Of a stretch of DNA of 64,000 bases, positions 54,981-63,356 are shown one piece after another. The DNA lies in contig JBBCGH010000001.1 of assembly GCA_037200445.1 (NCBI GenBank), forward strand, positions 3,410,001 through 3,474,000. Reading direction: 5' to 3'. Source of the DNA: Alphaproteobacteria bacterium (GTDB lineage Bacteria; Pseudomonadota; Alphaproteobacteria; Rhizobiales; Xanthobacteraceae). The translations under genes were made by a program, and so were the position numbers. The notes below the pieces were generated by a model. The model was not told the DNA's origin and made no database searches. It saw only the letters and a list, made by a program, of their open reading frames with translations. How positions within the stretch are numbered: the stretch's first letter is position 1; every line of letters begins with the position of its first letter.

Positions 54981-56468
54981 ATGAACGCGCCCGCCAAGAT
55001 CGACACGACGCTCAAGCTCCCGGTCAACCGCACCTGCTACTACGGCGGCGCGTGGCATGCGCCAAAGTCAGGCCGCGAGGCCGACACGATCAATCCCGGC
55101 ACCGGTGAATCGCTCGGCAAGGTGGCCGACGCGGGGGCGGCCGATGTCGATGCGGCCGTTGCCGCCGCCAAAGCCGCATTCAAGGAATGGCGCAACGTGC
55201 TGCCGCTCGAGCGCGCCAGGATGCTGCGCCGCATCGCCGAAGTGCTGCGCAAGCATGCGCAAGAACTGGCGATGATCGATGCCGCCGACTGCGGCAATCC
55301 GGTCGCTGAGATGGTCAGCGACGCGATGGTCGCCGCCGCCCAGACCGAGTTCTTCGCGGGCCTCGTCACCGAGATGAAGGGCGCCTCGATCCCGATGGGG
55401 CCGAATGTCGTGAATTTTTCGGTGCGCGAGCCGCGCGGCGTTGTCGGGCGCATCATCCCGTTCAACCACCCGTTCATGTTCTGCGCGGGCAAGTCCGCCG
55501 CGCCGATCGCGGCGGGAAACACGGTGGTGGTGAAGCCGCCCGAGCAATCGCCGCTCTCCTCGCTGCGCCTTGCCGAGCTGATCGACGGCATCCTGCCGCC
55601 CGGCGTGTTCAACGTGGTACCCGGCGGCAAGGAGGTCGGCGCCGCGCTCGCCCGACACAAGGATGTCGCGATGGTGGCGCTGATCGGCAGCGTGCCGACC
55701 GGGCGTGCCGTGATGCGCGCCGCCTCCGACACCGTGAAGCCCGTGATGCTGGAGCTTGGCGGCAAGAACGCGCTGATCGCCTATCCGGACGCCGACGTGG
55801 ACGAGGTCGCGGGCGCGGTGATCGCCGGCATGAACTTCACCTGGTGCGGCCAGTCCTGCGGCTCGACCAGCCGCGCCTTCATCCATGCGAAGATCTACGA
55901 TGCCGTGCTGGCGCGCGTGAAGGAGAAGGTCGCCCACTTCAAGCCGGGCATCCCGACCGATCCGGCCACCACCATGGGCGCCATCGTCTCCAAAGTGCAG
56001 TTCGATCGCGTGATGACTTACATCGAGTCCGCGAAGCAGGAAGGTGCGCGGCTGATCGCCGGCGGCGGACCGCCGAACGATCCGAAACTCGCGAAAGGCT
56101 TCTATGTCGAGCCGACCGTGTTCGCCGATGTGACCATGGGCATGCGCATCGCGCGCGAGGAAATCTTCGGGCCCGTGCTCGGCGTGTTCAAATGGTCGGA
56201 CGAGGCGAGAATGCTCGAGGAGGTGAACATGGTCGAATACGGCCTCACCTGCTCGATCTGGACCAACGATATCTCGACCGCGCACCGCACCGCCTCGCAG
56301 GTCGAGGCCGGCTTCGTATGGATCAACGAAATCGGCAAGCATTTCCTTGGCGTCCCGTTCGGCGGCGTGAAGCAGTCCGGTATCGGGCGCGAGGAAGGCT
56401 TCGAGGAAATGCTCGCCTTCACGCACGAGAAGAACATTCACGTGCGGCTGCGGCCCCAGCAGCGCTAG
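54981..56468 (+). CDS. Aldehyde dehydrogenase, betaine-aldehyde-dehydrogenase-like
   Basis: A 495-residue NAD(P)-dependent aldehyde dehydrogenase. YYGGAWHAPKSGREADTINP, VVGRIIPFNHPFMFCAGKSA, MVALIGSVPTGRAVMRAASD, MLELGGKNALIAYPDADVDE and the nucleophile Cys293 in TWCGQSCGSTSRAFIHAK. The closing block IGKHFLGVPFGGVKQSGIGR is intact. It starts four bases after the binding-protein stop, ending the operon that begins with the ThDP enzyme. In context it should oxidise an aldehyde made by that enzyme, which is inference. The TAG stop is the start of palindromic element copy 2. Confidence 0.92.
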   Translation: MNAPAKIDTTLKLPVNRTCYYGGAWHAPKSGREADTINPGTGESLGKVADAGAADVDAAVAAAKAAFKEWRNVLPLERARMLRRIAEVLRKHAQELAMIDAADCGNPVAEMVSDAMVAAAQTEFFAGLVTEMKGASIPMGPNVVNFSVREPRGVVGRIIPFNHPFMFCAGKSAAPIAAGNTVVVKPPEQSPLSSLRLAELIDGILPPGVFNVVPGGKEVGAALARHKDVAMVALIGSVPTGRAVMRAASDTVKPVMLELGGKNALIAYPDADVDEVAGAVIAGMNFTWCGQSCGSTSRAFIHAKIYDAVLARVKEKVAHFKPGIPTDPATTMGAIVSKVQFDRVMTYIESAKQEGARLIAGGGPPNDPKLAKGFYVEPTVFADVTMGMRIAREEIFGPVLGVFKWSDEARMLEEVNMVEYGLTCSIWTNDISTAHRTASQVEAGFVWINEIGKHFLGVPFGGVKQSGIGREEGFEEMLAFTHEKNIHVRLRPQQR

Positions 56469-56570
56469 AGCATGATCCCGAAAAGTGGGAACCGGTTTTC
56501 GGAAAAAGATGCTCAAACAAAAAGGCTGGAGCCCGACTCCGATTCAGCCAAGAACGATAGGGGCTCCAGG
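56467..56570. repeat. Rhizobiales-type palindromic intergenic element, copy 2
   Basis: Begins AGAGCATGATCCCGAAAAGT, has GGAACCGGTTTTCGGAAAAA and GATGCTC, then GCCCGACTCCGATTCAGCCA and AGAACGATAGGGGCTCCAGG. Nearly the same as 10030-10132; the right arm lacks the ATCAT that copy 1 has. The first bases complete the stop codon of the aldehyde dehydrogenase. Confidence 0.9.
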
Positions 56571-56632
56571 TGCCGGATGATCGACGCCGCATCTGGCTGC
56601 TCCTTTGAAGGTTTGGCAGTGCGGACATCACG

Positions 56633-57352
56633 ATGAGCAACCAGAGTGCATACGACTTCGTCGAACTGTCGCGGCGCGGATTGAAACATCTGCTCGGCCG
56701 CAACGAGGACAGCTTCGACATTCTGGAAGTGGCGTTCCTGAAGGCCGCGCTCGACAGCGCCTCGTACTACGAGAGCAGGATGCGCTCGGCTCCGGCCTTC
56801 GCGACCCATCTCGATCTTCTGTCGCATGCCCTCGGCCTTGCACACCCCGGCGGCCTTGTCCTCGAGTTCGGCGTTGGGGGTGGCGGCAGCATCACTCACA
56901 TCGCCGCGCAAGTCGGCAAGAACAGGACAGTCTTTGGCTTTGACTCGTTTGAGGGCCTGCCCGAAGTGTGGCGCACCGGCTTCGAGAAAGGAGCTTTCGC
57001 GCAGAGCGGCCCCCCGACAGTCCCGGATAGCGTTCACCTGATCGAGGGCAAGTTTGCCGACACCCTCCCGGCGTTTCTCCGGACCAACCAGGACCCCGTT
57101 GGGTTCATCCATGTCGATTGCGACCTGCACTCGTCGACGCAGTTCCTGCTGAACGCGCTCGCTCCCCGCATTCACGAGGGCTGCATCATCGTGTTCGACG
57201 AGTATTTCAATTTCCCGGGCTGGCGGCACGACGAGTTCAAGGCGTTCCAGGAATTCGTCGCGACCCACAGCATTTCATACGACTACATCGGGTTCGTCCC
57301 GAGCCATCAGCAAGCTGCCGTCCGGATCGCAGGACGGCAACGCCCGGCCTAG
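56633..57352 (+). CDS. Class I SAM-dependent methyltransferase, TylF-like
   Basis: A 239-residue methyltransferase-like protein. GGLVLEFGVGGGGSITHIAA is motif I for SAM binding, FGFDSFEGLPEVWRTGFEKG follows, and GFIHVDCDLHSSTQFLLNAL, HEGCIIVFDEYFNFPGWRHD and EFKAFQEFVATHSISYDYIG match the macrocin-O-methyltransferase (TylF)-like family, in which aspartates of DCDLHSS bind metal. No sugar or polyketide genes are near. It stands alone between the palindromic element and the sox region. The substrate is unknown. Confidence 0.83.
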   Translation: MSNQSAYDFVELSRRGLKHLLGRNEDSFDILEVAFLKAALDSASYYESRMRSAPAFATHLDLLSHALGLAHPGGLVLEFGVGGGGSITHIAAQVGKNRTVFGFDSFEGLPEVWRTGFEKGAFAQSGPPTVPDSVHLIEGKFADTLPAFLRTNQDPVGFIHVDCDLHSSTQFLLNALAPRIHEGCIIVFDEYFNFPGWRHDEFKAFQEFVATHSISYDYIGFVPSHQQAAVRIAGRQRPA

Positions 57353-57401
57353 TCGAAGTTCGCACTGCCGGCCGCGGCCCCAGGCCGCCGACACCTGCCG
57401 C

Positions 57402-58391
57402 TCACAGCTTGTAGGTCTCGAACGTTGTGGGGTGAAACAGCTCTTCGAGCTTCACCAGCCGCGACGAGAGTCCCTGCCTGTGATGCTGCGCGAGGAAGTA
57501 GTCGAGCTGCTTGCGGTTCGGCGCGACACCGTAGGACCAGTAGTCGCGCCCCATCAGCTCGCGCGCGGCGCGCACCTGCTCCTCGACGAACGGAAGCGTA
57601 ACCTTGGCGGATGACGTCTCACCAAGCCGCTCCACCGCGATATTTTTCGCGCGCTCGAAAGCCTTGTAGAGCGCGGCCGGCAGCCAGGGATGCTGCTCCA
57701 CAATCGAGCGCCGCACGCCGACGATGTGCATGATCGGGAAGATGCCGGTCTTGCGGTAGTAGTCCTTCGCGGCGGCCATTGGATCGGGAAACAGCCAGCC
57801 GACATTCGGATGACCGCGCTCGAAGCAGGAGGGCACGCGCGGGCCCATGAAGGCGTCGATCTCACCCGCCTCCAGCATGGCATTGAGCGTCCGCCCCTCC
57901 GGGATGCTTTCAAGCTTCACATCTGGCGGAAGTGTGATGGAAATCTTCTCGACGCGTCCGGATTCCTCCAGCCCACCCCTGATCCAGTGGATGTCTGAGG
58001 GCATCACGCCGTATTCGTCCTCGAGCAGCGCGCGCGCCCAGACATTGGCGGTGAGCTGATATTCCGGCACGCCGATCTTGCGGCCCTTCAGGTCGGCCGG
58101 CTTCTTGATGCGGTCGGTGCGCACATAGATCGAAGTGTGGCGAAACGCACGCGACACGAAGGCCGGGATGCCGACGTACGGGTTGTTGCCCTGCGCGGTC
58201 TTCACCGTGAAGCTCGACATCGACAGTTCGCAGATGTCGAACTCGGCATGCCGGAACGCGCGGAAGAAGATCTCCTCCGGATCGAGCGCCATGAACACCG
58301 GGTCGACGCCGTCGATCTGCACGATGCCGTCGCTGAGCGGGCGGGTGCGGTCATAGTCGCGCACCGCGATGGACAGATTGAGTTTTGCCAT
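57402..58391 (-). CDS. Substrate-binding-like protein, 4,5-dihydroxyphthalate decarboxylase family
   Basis: A 329-residue protein of the family annotated as 4,5-dihydroxyphthalate decarboxylase or NMT1-like binding protein. Family blocks: NLSIAVRDYDRTRPLSDGIV, FFRAFRHAEFDICELSMSSF, YVGIPAFVSRAFRHTSIYVR, LKGRKIGVPEYQLTANVWAR and VEEQVRAARELMGRDYWSYG. It has no signal peptide from the ATG at 58391, so an enzyme or cytoplasmic binding role is as likely as transport. It lies 32 bases after soxD on the same strand and could be cotranscribed, an unexpected partner for sulfur oxidation. Confidence 0.82.
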   Translation of the reverse strand: MAKLNLSIAVRDYDRTRPLSDGIVQIDGVDPVFMALDPEEIFFRAFRHAEFDICELSMSSFTVKTAQGNNPYVGIPAFVSRAFRHTSIYVRTDRIKKPADLKGRKIGVPEYQLTANVWARALLEDEYGVMPSDIHWIRGGLEESGRVEKISITLPPDVKLESIPEGRTLNAMLEAGEIDAFMGPRVPSCFERGHPNVGWLFPDPMAAAKDYYRKTGIFPIMHIVGVRRSIVEQHPWLPAALYKAFERAKNIAVERLGETSSAKVTLPFVEEQVRAARELMGRDYWSYGVAPNRKQLDYFLAQHHRQGLSSRLVKLEELFHPTTFETYKL

Positions 58392-58423
58392 GCGGTCAGT
58401 GGTGCAAGAGTTTTGCGCGATCG

Positions 58424-59082
58424 TCAATCGCGCGGCTTGCGATCATCCGGCGTCACGTTGATGACGCGGGCGCGGCCGGTGATTTTCGCGTCCGCCTTGC
58501 AGTTTGTCATACATGGCGCCGCCCAGAACGCCCTCTCCGCTGTCTCGCGGTCATCGTCGTAGAAGCCGCCGGCGTTCGGCATCTTCACCTGCGCGAACGT
58601 TTCCTTCGAGAGCACGAACTTGTCATCCACGATGTCGTTGAGAAACAACGTGTAGGCGACGATCGCATAGAGTTCGTCATTGGTGAGCGACTGCGCATCG
58701 CCGAACGGCATCGCGCGGCGCACGTAATCGATGACGGTCGAGAGATTGCCGAAGTACGAGCCGATGGTCTTGACCGGATCGTCGGACTTGAGCGAGCCCT
58801 GCCCGCCCGCGATCATCGGCCAGCGCCCGGCGCTCTCGCCGAACTCGCCGTGGCAGGCGGCACACTTGCCCATGTAGAGCGCTTCGCCGTCCTTCACCGC
58901 GCCCCTGCCCGGCGGCAGACCCTGCCCGTCCGGCCGCACGTCGATATCCCAGCCGGCGATCTCGGCCGGTGTCGCAGCGCGCCCGATGTCGAGCCTGCGG
59001 TCGGCGGCTTGAGCCGTGGTGGCGAACGCTGAAAAGAGAAATGTCGCGACAAGCGGCCGAAGCCAAGACCACCAAACCTCAT
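58424..59082 (-). CDS. soxD: SoxD-like c-type cytochrome subunit of sulfite dehydrogenase, start uncertain
   Basis: Exported monohaem cytochrome. VATFLFSAFATTAQA is a signal peptide, then ADRRLDIGRAATPAEIAGWD, the haem site GKCAACHGEFGESAGRWPMI, and a distal Met candidate in RRAMPFGDAQSLTNDELYAI. SoxD transfers electrons from SoxC in the Sox cycle, and its place right after soxC supports the call. No start codon lies in frame near the signal peptide; the natural ATG at 59082 (MRFGGLGFGRL) is one frame off, so a one-base indel in the signal region is suspected. In-frame upstream residues are translated repeat. Two cysteines near the C-terminus (APCMTNCKADAK) are unusual. Confidence 0.82.
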
Positions 59083-59180
59083 CTTGAGGAGAACGCGAAG
59101 CGTCCGTCTCGAAGGATGGCCACAGACTCCATTGCCGCCATCCTTCGAGACGCGTGCTTCGCACGCTCCTCAGGATGAGG
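59078..59180. repeat. Inverted repeat, CCTCATCTTGAGGAG family, between soxC and soxD
   Basis: Arms CCTCATCTTGAGGAGAACGC to TCTCGAAGGATGG and CCATCCTTCGAGACGCGTGC to CTCCTCAGGATGAGG pair over about 40 bases with small mismatches. It separates soxC and soxD and runs into the 5' end of soxD. This is a widespread type of intergenic repeat in related genomes. Confidence 0.88.
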
Positions 59181-59186
59181 ATCGAG

Positions 59187-60437
59187 TCAGGACACTTCGA
59201 CATTCTCAACCTCACCGTCGGGCTTCACGAGCCAGGTCTGGATGCCATTGTTGTGATAGATCGAGTTCACGCCGCGGATCTTGCGCAGTTCATTCTTGGT
59301 CGGCTGCACGTAGCCGGCCTCGTCGATCGCGCGCGATTGTAAGAGCAGCTCCTGCCCGCTCCACTCCGTCTCGACGTAGAAGCGCGTTACTGCCTTGTCG
59401 AGCACCAGCCCGTCGAGCTTCGCCTCGCGCCAGTTCCTGCCGCCATCGAGCGAGACATCGACGCGCGCGATCTTGCCACGCCCCGACCAAGCGAGGCCGG
59501 AGACCACGGTGAATCCCTTCGCGCGCAGCGGCGCCTGTGGTGACGGCGCGGTGATCACCGACTTCGCATCCATCACGAAGGTGAACTGGCGCGCCTTGCC
59601 GCTCTCCATCAGATCGGTGTATTTCGAGGTCTCCTCGCGCGCGAACCATGGCTCGTCGCCGAGCTTGAACCGACGCAGCCACTTGACCCAGACATTACCT
59701 TCCCAGCCCGGCACCACGAGCCGCGCCGGGTAGCCTTGCTCCGGGCGCAGCATCTCGCCGTTCATGCGGTAGGCGACGAGGCAGTCGTCGAGCGCCTTGG
59801 CGAGCGGGATCGAGCGGTTCATTGCGGCCGAGTCGGCCCCTTCGGCGAGCAGCCATTTCGCGTTCGGCTTCACGCCCGCCTCGGCGAGCAGCACGGAGAG
59901 CGGCACGCCGGTGTACTCGACGCAATGCACCATGCCGTGGGTGTACTGGCAGCCGTTGAGCTGCGCGCCGCGCCACTCCATCCCGGAGTTCGCCGCGCAC
60001 TCGAGGAAGTGGATGCGGTTCACGCGCGGGAAGCGCTTCAGGTCGGCGAGCGTGAAGATCAGCTCCTTCTCGACGAGACCATGAACGATCAGCCGGTAGT
60101 CTTCCGGATCGATCTCCGCGATGCCGCCATGATGGCGCTCGAAACAAAGCCCGTTCGGCGTGATGATGCCGTCGAGCTCGTGCAGCGGCGTGAAGCTGAC
60201 CGAGGACTCGCGGCTGGCGGTGAGCCACTGCACGTCGCGGCGGATGACGTGCGCCTCGTGCTTCGAGGGCTGGCCGTAGGGCCGCACCGCGACGCCATCG
60301 CCGAGCTGGCGGGTCCAGTCGGGCACGTTCGGCGGCTGGTTCTTCGGATTGCCGGCGAGCGCGGGTGTGGCGAGCGCCGCACCGGCCGCGGTCAGCAAAC
60401 CGCGGCGCGTCGGGCGTTTCTCCGGCATCTCGTCCAT
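59187..60437 (-). CDS. soxC: Sulfite dehydrogenase molybdopterin subunit SoxC
   Basis: A 416-residue molybdoenzyme of the sulfite oxidase family that oxidises the sulfane sulfur held on SoxY. Tat leader MPEKRPTRRGLLTAAGAALA. The molybdenum-ligand cysteine is Cys147 in RIHFLECAANSGMEW; other blocks are EDYRLIVHGLVEKELIFTLA, HCVEYTGVPLSVLLAEAGVK, PARLVVPGWEGNVWVKWLRR and DVSLDGGRNWREAKLDGLVL (dimerisation domain). It lies after soxB. Presence of SoxC with SoxD means the complete Sox cycle without sulfur globules. Start may be ATG 60437 or a few codons later (MPEKRP). Confidence 0.95.
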   Translation of the reverse strand: MDEMPEKRPTRRGLLTAAGAALATPALAGNPKNQPPNVPDWTRQLGDGVAVRPYGQPSKHEAHVIRRDVQWLTASRESSVSFTPLHELDGIITPNGLCFERHHGGIAEIDPEDYRLIVHGLVEKELIFTLADLKRFPRVNRIHFLECAANSGMEWRGAQLNGCQYTHGMVHCVEYTGVPLSVLLAEAGVKPNAKWLLAEGADSAAMNRSIPLAKALDDCLVAYRMNGEMLRPEQGYPARLVVPGWEGNVWVKWLRRFKLGDEPWFAREETSKYTDLMESGKARQFTFVMDAKSVITAPSPQAPLRAKGFTVVSGLAWSGRGKIARVDVSLDGGRNWREAKLDGLVLDKAVTRFYVETEWSGQELLLQSRAIDEAGYVQPTKNELRKIRGVNSIYHNNGIQTWLVKPDGEVENVEVS

Positions 60438-60529
60438 GGCGCAGCCATACCACGGCGCGCGAGCTTTGTTCTACGATCTGCGGTAAAGTGGGAAGATTTT
60501 TCCAGAGAATTGGCGCGGCGCAAACGGCT

Positions 60530-62213
60530 TTAGCCGCCGACGACATTCACCGACGTGTTGGGCCCGACGTGCACGGCCTTTTTCGCGGCCACGTATTTCT
60601 CCACCAGTTCCCATACCGGCGGCCCCTCGGTGCCCTCGTTCACGCTCGCCCAGCCGGCCACCACGTATTCGCGCGCCGGGTCCACCGGCTGGCCGGATTT
60701 CAGATGCGTCAGCGCAGAAATGCGGCTGCCCATCGGTTTGCCGATGTCGATCGTGTAGCCAAGCCCGCCGCAGCGAACCATGTCGCCGCCCCTGCTGATA
60801 ATAGGGGTCGGGATTGAACAGGTTGTCGGCGACGTCTTCCAGAATCTCTTTGAGCCGAGCGCCCGTCATGGTCTGCCGATAGACCTGCGGATAGCTGATC
60901 GCGGTCGCATTGTGGATGTCCTCGACCGTGATCGCGCTGCCGGGCAGCACGCTCGTCCCCCAGCGGAAGCCGGGCGACAGCGCGATCTCGGCATCGCGCT
61001 CCGCGATGATCGCCGCGCAGATCAGGTCGTCGAACGAGCCGGCGAAATTGCCGCGCCGGTAGAGCAGCGACTCGGTACGCCCGACTTCGCGCGCGAGCTC
61101 CGCGGCGAACGGCGCGCGCGCCCCTTGGATCGCCGCTGTCATCTCGGCGTCGGGCGCAATCGCATCGGCGAACAGCGGGATCAGCCTGTAGCGGAAATCC
61201 TTCACGGCGCCGTCGCGTACGTCGAGATCGAGACGCGAGAGGAATTTGCCGTGGCTGCCCGACGCGATCAGCAGCGTTTGGCCGACCTTCACGGCTTCGG
61301 GCAGGGCATCATGGGTGTGCCCGGTCAGGATCACGTCGATGCCGGGCACGCGGCTCGCCAACTTGCGGTCCACGTCGAAGCCGTTGTGCGAGAGCAGCAC
61401 CACGAGCTGCGCGCCCATCCAGCGCGCCTTCTCGACGTTGGCGCGCACATCGTCCTCGCGGATGCCGAAGCTCCAGGTCGGGATCATCCAGCGCGGGTTG
61501 GCCACCGGCGTATAGGGAAAAGCCTGCCCCAGCACCGCGACCGTCACGCCGCCCTTCTCGAACAGCTTGTAGGGCTCGAATACCGACTCCTGCCACTCGG
61601 TGTCGCGCACATTGAGCGCAAGGAAAGGAAAGCCGAGATTGCCGGCGAGCTCCTTCACGCGCTCGGTGCCGAGCGTGAACTCCCAATGGCCGGTCATCGC
61701 ATCGGGCTTCAAGAGCGCGAAGCAGTCCGCCATGTCCTGCCCGCGCGTGCGGTTCGCGCCAAGCGAGCCCTGCCAGGTGTCCCCGCCGTCAAGCAGCAGC
61801 ACGCGGTCGCCGCGCTCCGCGCGCACCGCCTTCACCACGGTCGACAGACGATCGAGCCCGCCGATCCGGCCATAGCTTTGCGCGAGCGCCGCGAAGTCTT
61901 CCGCGGTCAGCGCATAGGCGGCGGCGGATTTCTCCGGAATGCCGAAGCGCGCCAGATATTCCTTGCCGGTGATGTGCGGAAGCTGCCCCTTCGCATCGCC
62001 GACACCGAGATTGCTCGAGGGCTCGCGGAAGTACACCGGCATCAGCTGCCCGTGCACGTCGGTCACATGCAGCAGCGTGACGTTGCCGAGCGGCTCGAAC
62101 GCGAGCAGTTCGGCTTGCGAGAGTCGTTGCTGCGCGAGCGCACACGAGGAAATGTTGGGAACGATGGCCGCGGTGGCAGCAGCGACTTGGAGAAGTTCGC
62201 GGCGGGAGAGCAT
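60530..62213 (-). CDS. soxB: SoxB sulfate thiol hydrolase, with one apparent frameshift
   Basis: Dimanganese hydrolase releasing sulfate from the SoxY-carried sulfonate. From ATG 62213: leader MLSRRELLQVAAATAAIVPN, LLHVTDVHGQLMPVYFREPS, RVLLLDGGDTWQGSLGANRT, VVLLSHNGFDVDRKLASRVP and GIDVILTGHTHDALPEAVKV, all metal or signature blocks. The frame breaks in a run of four C (60789-60792) after NPDPYYQQG; removing one base restores GDMVRCGGLGYTIDIGKPMG and the end NTSVNVVGG. The rest, about 560 residues in all, is well conserved, so an assembly indel is likely. Confidence 0.92.
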
Positions 62214-62222
62214 GAGAGAACC

Positions 62223-62337
62223 CGTCATTCCGGCCGAGCGAAGCGAGGGCCGGAATCCATAGCCACGAATCTCACGTTAGCGCACGGCCTGCGTTTATGG
62301 ATTCCGGCTCGCGCTTCCAGCGCGCCCCGGAATGACG
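62223..62337. repeat. Inverted repeat, CGTCATTCCGGCC family, between soxZ and soxB
   Basis: CGTCATTCCGGCCGAGCGAA to CCGGAATCCATA and TATGGATTCCGGCTCGCGC to CCCCGGAATGACG form long arms around CACGAATCTCACGTTAGCGC. It fills almost the whole gap between soxZ (stop at 62339) and soxB (start at 62213), so a processing or attenuation role in the operon is possible. Confidence 0.9.
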
Positions 62338-62338
62338 C

Positions 62339-62671
62339 CTAAACAACAGTAATCGTCTCTTCGCCCACGATGGTCGAGCCATCGTCGTCGGTCCAGGTCA
62401 GCACCACGGGTCCGGACTCGGTCGCCCTGAACTTGAACTGGATGTAGGGGTTCGCCGAGATCGCCGGCTCGAAGTCGGCGGCGAACACCTGTTTGCCGGC
62501 GACCGTGCAGCTGAATTTGTTGAGAATCTTGCGCGGGATGGTCTGGCCCTGCGCATCCTTGCGCTGCCCGGTTTCCATCACGTGCTGGACCAGCGCCTTC
62601 ACCTCGACGATGTCGCCCTTCCGGGCTTCCTTCTTGTCGAGCTTGATGCGCGGTTTGACGGCTGTCGCCAT
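62339..62671 (-). CDS. soxZ: SoxZ, thiosulfate-carrier partner subunit
   Basis: A 110-residue immunoglobulin-like subunit that forms the SoxYZ carrier. It begins VKPRIKLDKKEARKGDIVEV and has KALVQHVMETGQRKDAQGQT, NPYIQFKFRATESGPVVLTW and DDDGSTIVGEETITVV, all characteristic. No signal peptide; it is known to be exported by riding with SoxY. It follows soxY by 19 bases. Confidence 0.97.
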   Translation of the reverse strand: MATAVKPRIKLDKKEARKGDIVEVKALVQHVMETGQRKDAQGQTIPRKILNKFSCTVAGKQVFAADFEPAISANPYIQFKFRATESGPVVLTWTDDDGSTIVGEETITVV

Positions 62672-62690
62672 GAAAATTCTCCCCGAATGC

Positions 62691-63137
62691 TCAGCCGCCG
62701 CAGCCGCCGATCGTGACCTTGACCTGCTTGCTCGCCGTGTAGAACGAGCCGTCGTTCATTTTCGCGACGGCCGTGATGTTCTGCGTCGCGGCAAGGCGGA
62801 TGCGCGTGTTCGCTTCCGCTGCGCCGGAGAGCGGCGAGAAGTGGAACCTGGCCATGCCGCCGTTCGGATTGCCGTCGCCAACCACCAGGACTTCGGTCAC
62901 GTAGGACTGCTCGCTCATCGGGCTTTCGACCGACACCGTCATCGGCACAGTGTTGCCGTTTTCGGCGATCTCCGGCAGGTCGAGCTTGACCTTGCCTTCG
63001 GCCGCGAGCTTGCCGGCGGTGAATGTCTTGATCAGGTCGGCGGCGTCATTCGCGGCCTGCGCCGGCGCAATCGAAGCCGCAGTGGCGAGCGCGCCCGCAC
63101 CCAGCGCCAAGGCCTGCCGCCGATTGACTGTGGTCAT
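62691..63137 (-). CDS. soxY: SoxY, covalent sulfur carrier protein
   Basis: A 148-residue protein from ATG 63137. Tat leader MTTVNRRQALALGAGALATA with SIAPAQA cleavage, then LPEIAENGNTVPMTVSVESP and FHFSPLSGAAEANTRIRLAA. The C-terminus KVTIGGCGG is the swinging arm with the sulfur-carrying cysteine. First gene of soxYZBCD on this strand; divergent from soxA over about 220 bases. The longer frame to 63278 is non-coding. Confidence 0.97.
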   Translation of the reverse strand: MTTVNRRQALALGAGALATAASIAPAQAANDAADLIKTFTAGKLAAEGKVKLDLPEIAENGNTVPMTVSVESPMSEQSYVTEVLVVGDGNPNGGMARFHFSPLSGAAEANTRIRLAATQNITAVAKMNDGSFYTASKQVKVTIGGCGG

Positions 63138-63356
63138 TCGTGAATCTCCCGTCCTCAGCACAAGATTAGCATCATCGGGGGTTTGCGGAGGACTTTGTTT
63201 CTCGGGTGCGGCGTTTCGACCCGCCAAGTAGTAGCAATTTTCCAAATGTCTAGACGCTGGCTTCTGACAATGCAACAAACTGCACTGCGCGGCGTGGGGC
63301 GACGCGGCGCATCCAATGCAGCGACCGAATCAGGAAAATATTCCGGGAGACGCAGG
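63138..63356. promoter_or_regulatory. Divergent control region between soxY and soxA
   Basis: A 219-base region that must hold promoters for soxYZBCD (leftward) and soxA (rightward). It contains AT-rich patches AGTAGCAATTTTCCAAATGT (63228-63247 region) and CAGGAAAATATTCCGGGAG (63331-63349 region), the latter an imperfect palindrome just before the soxA start. In relatives sox genes are repressed by the ArsR-type SoxR; I cannot identify its site with confidence. Confidence 0.55.
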
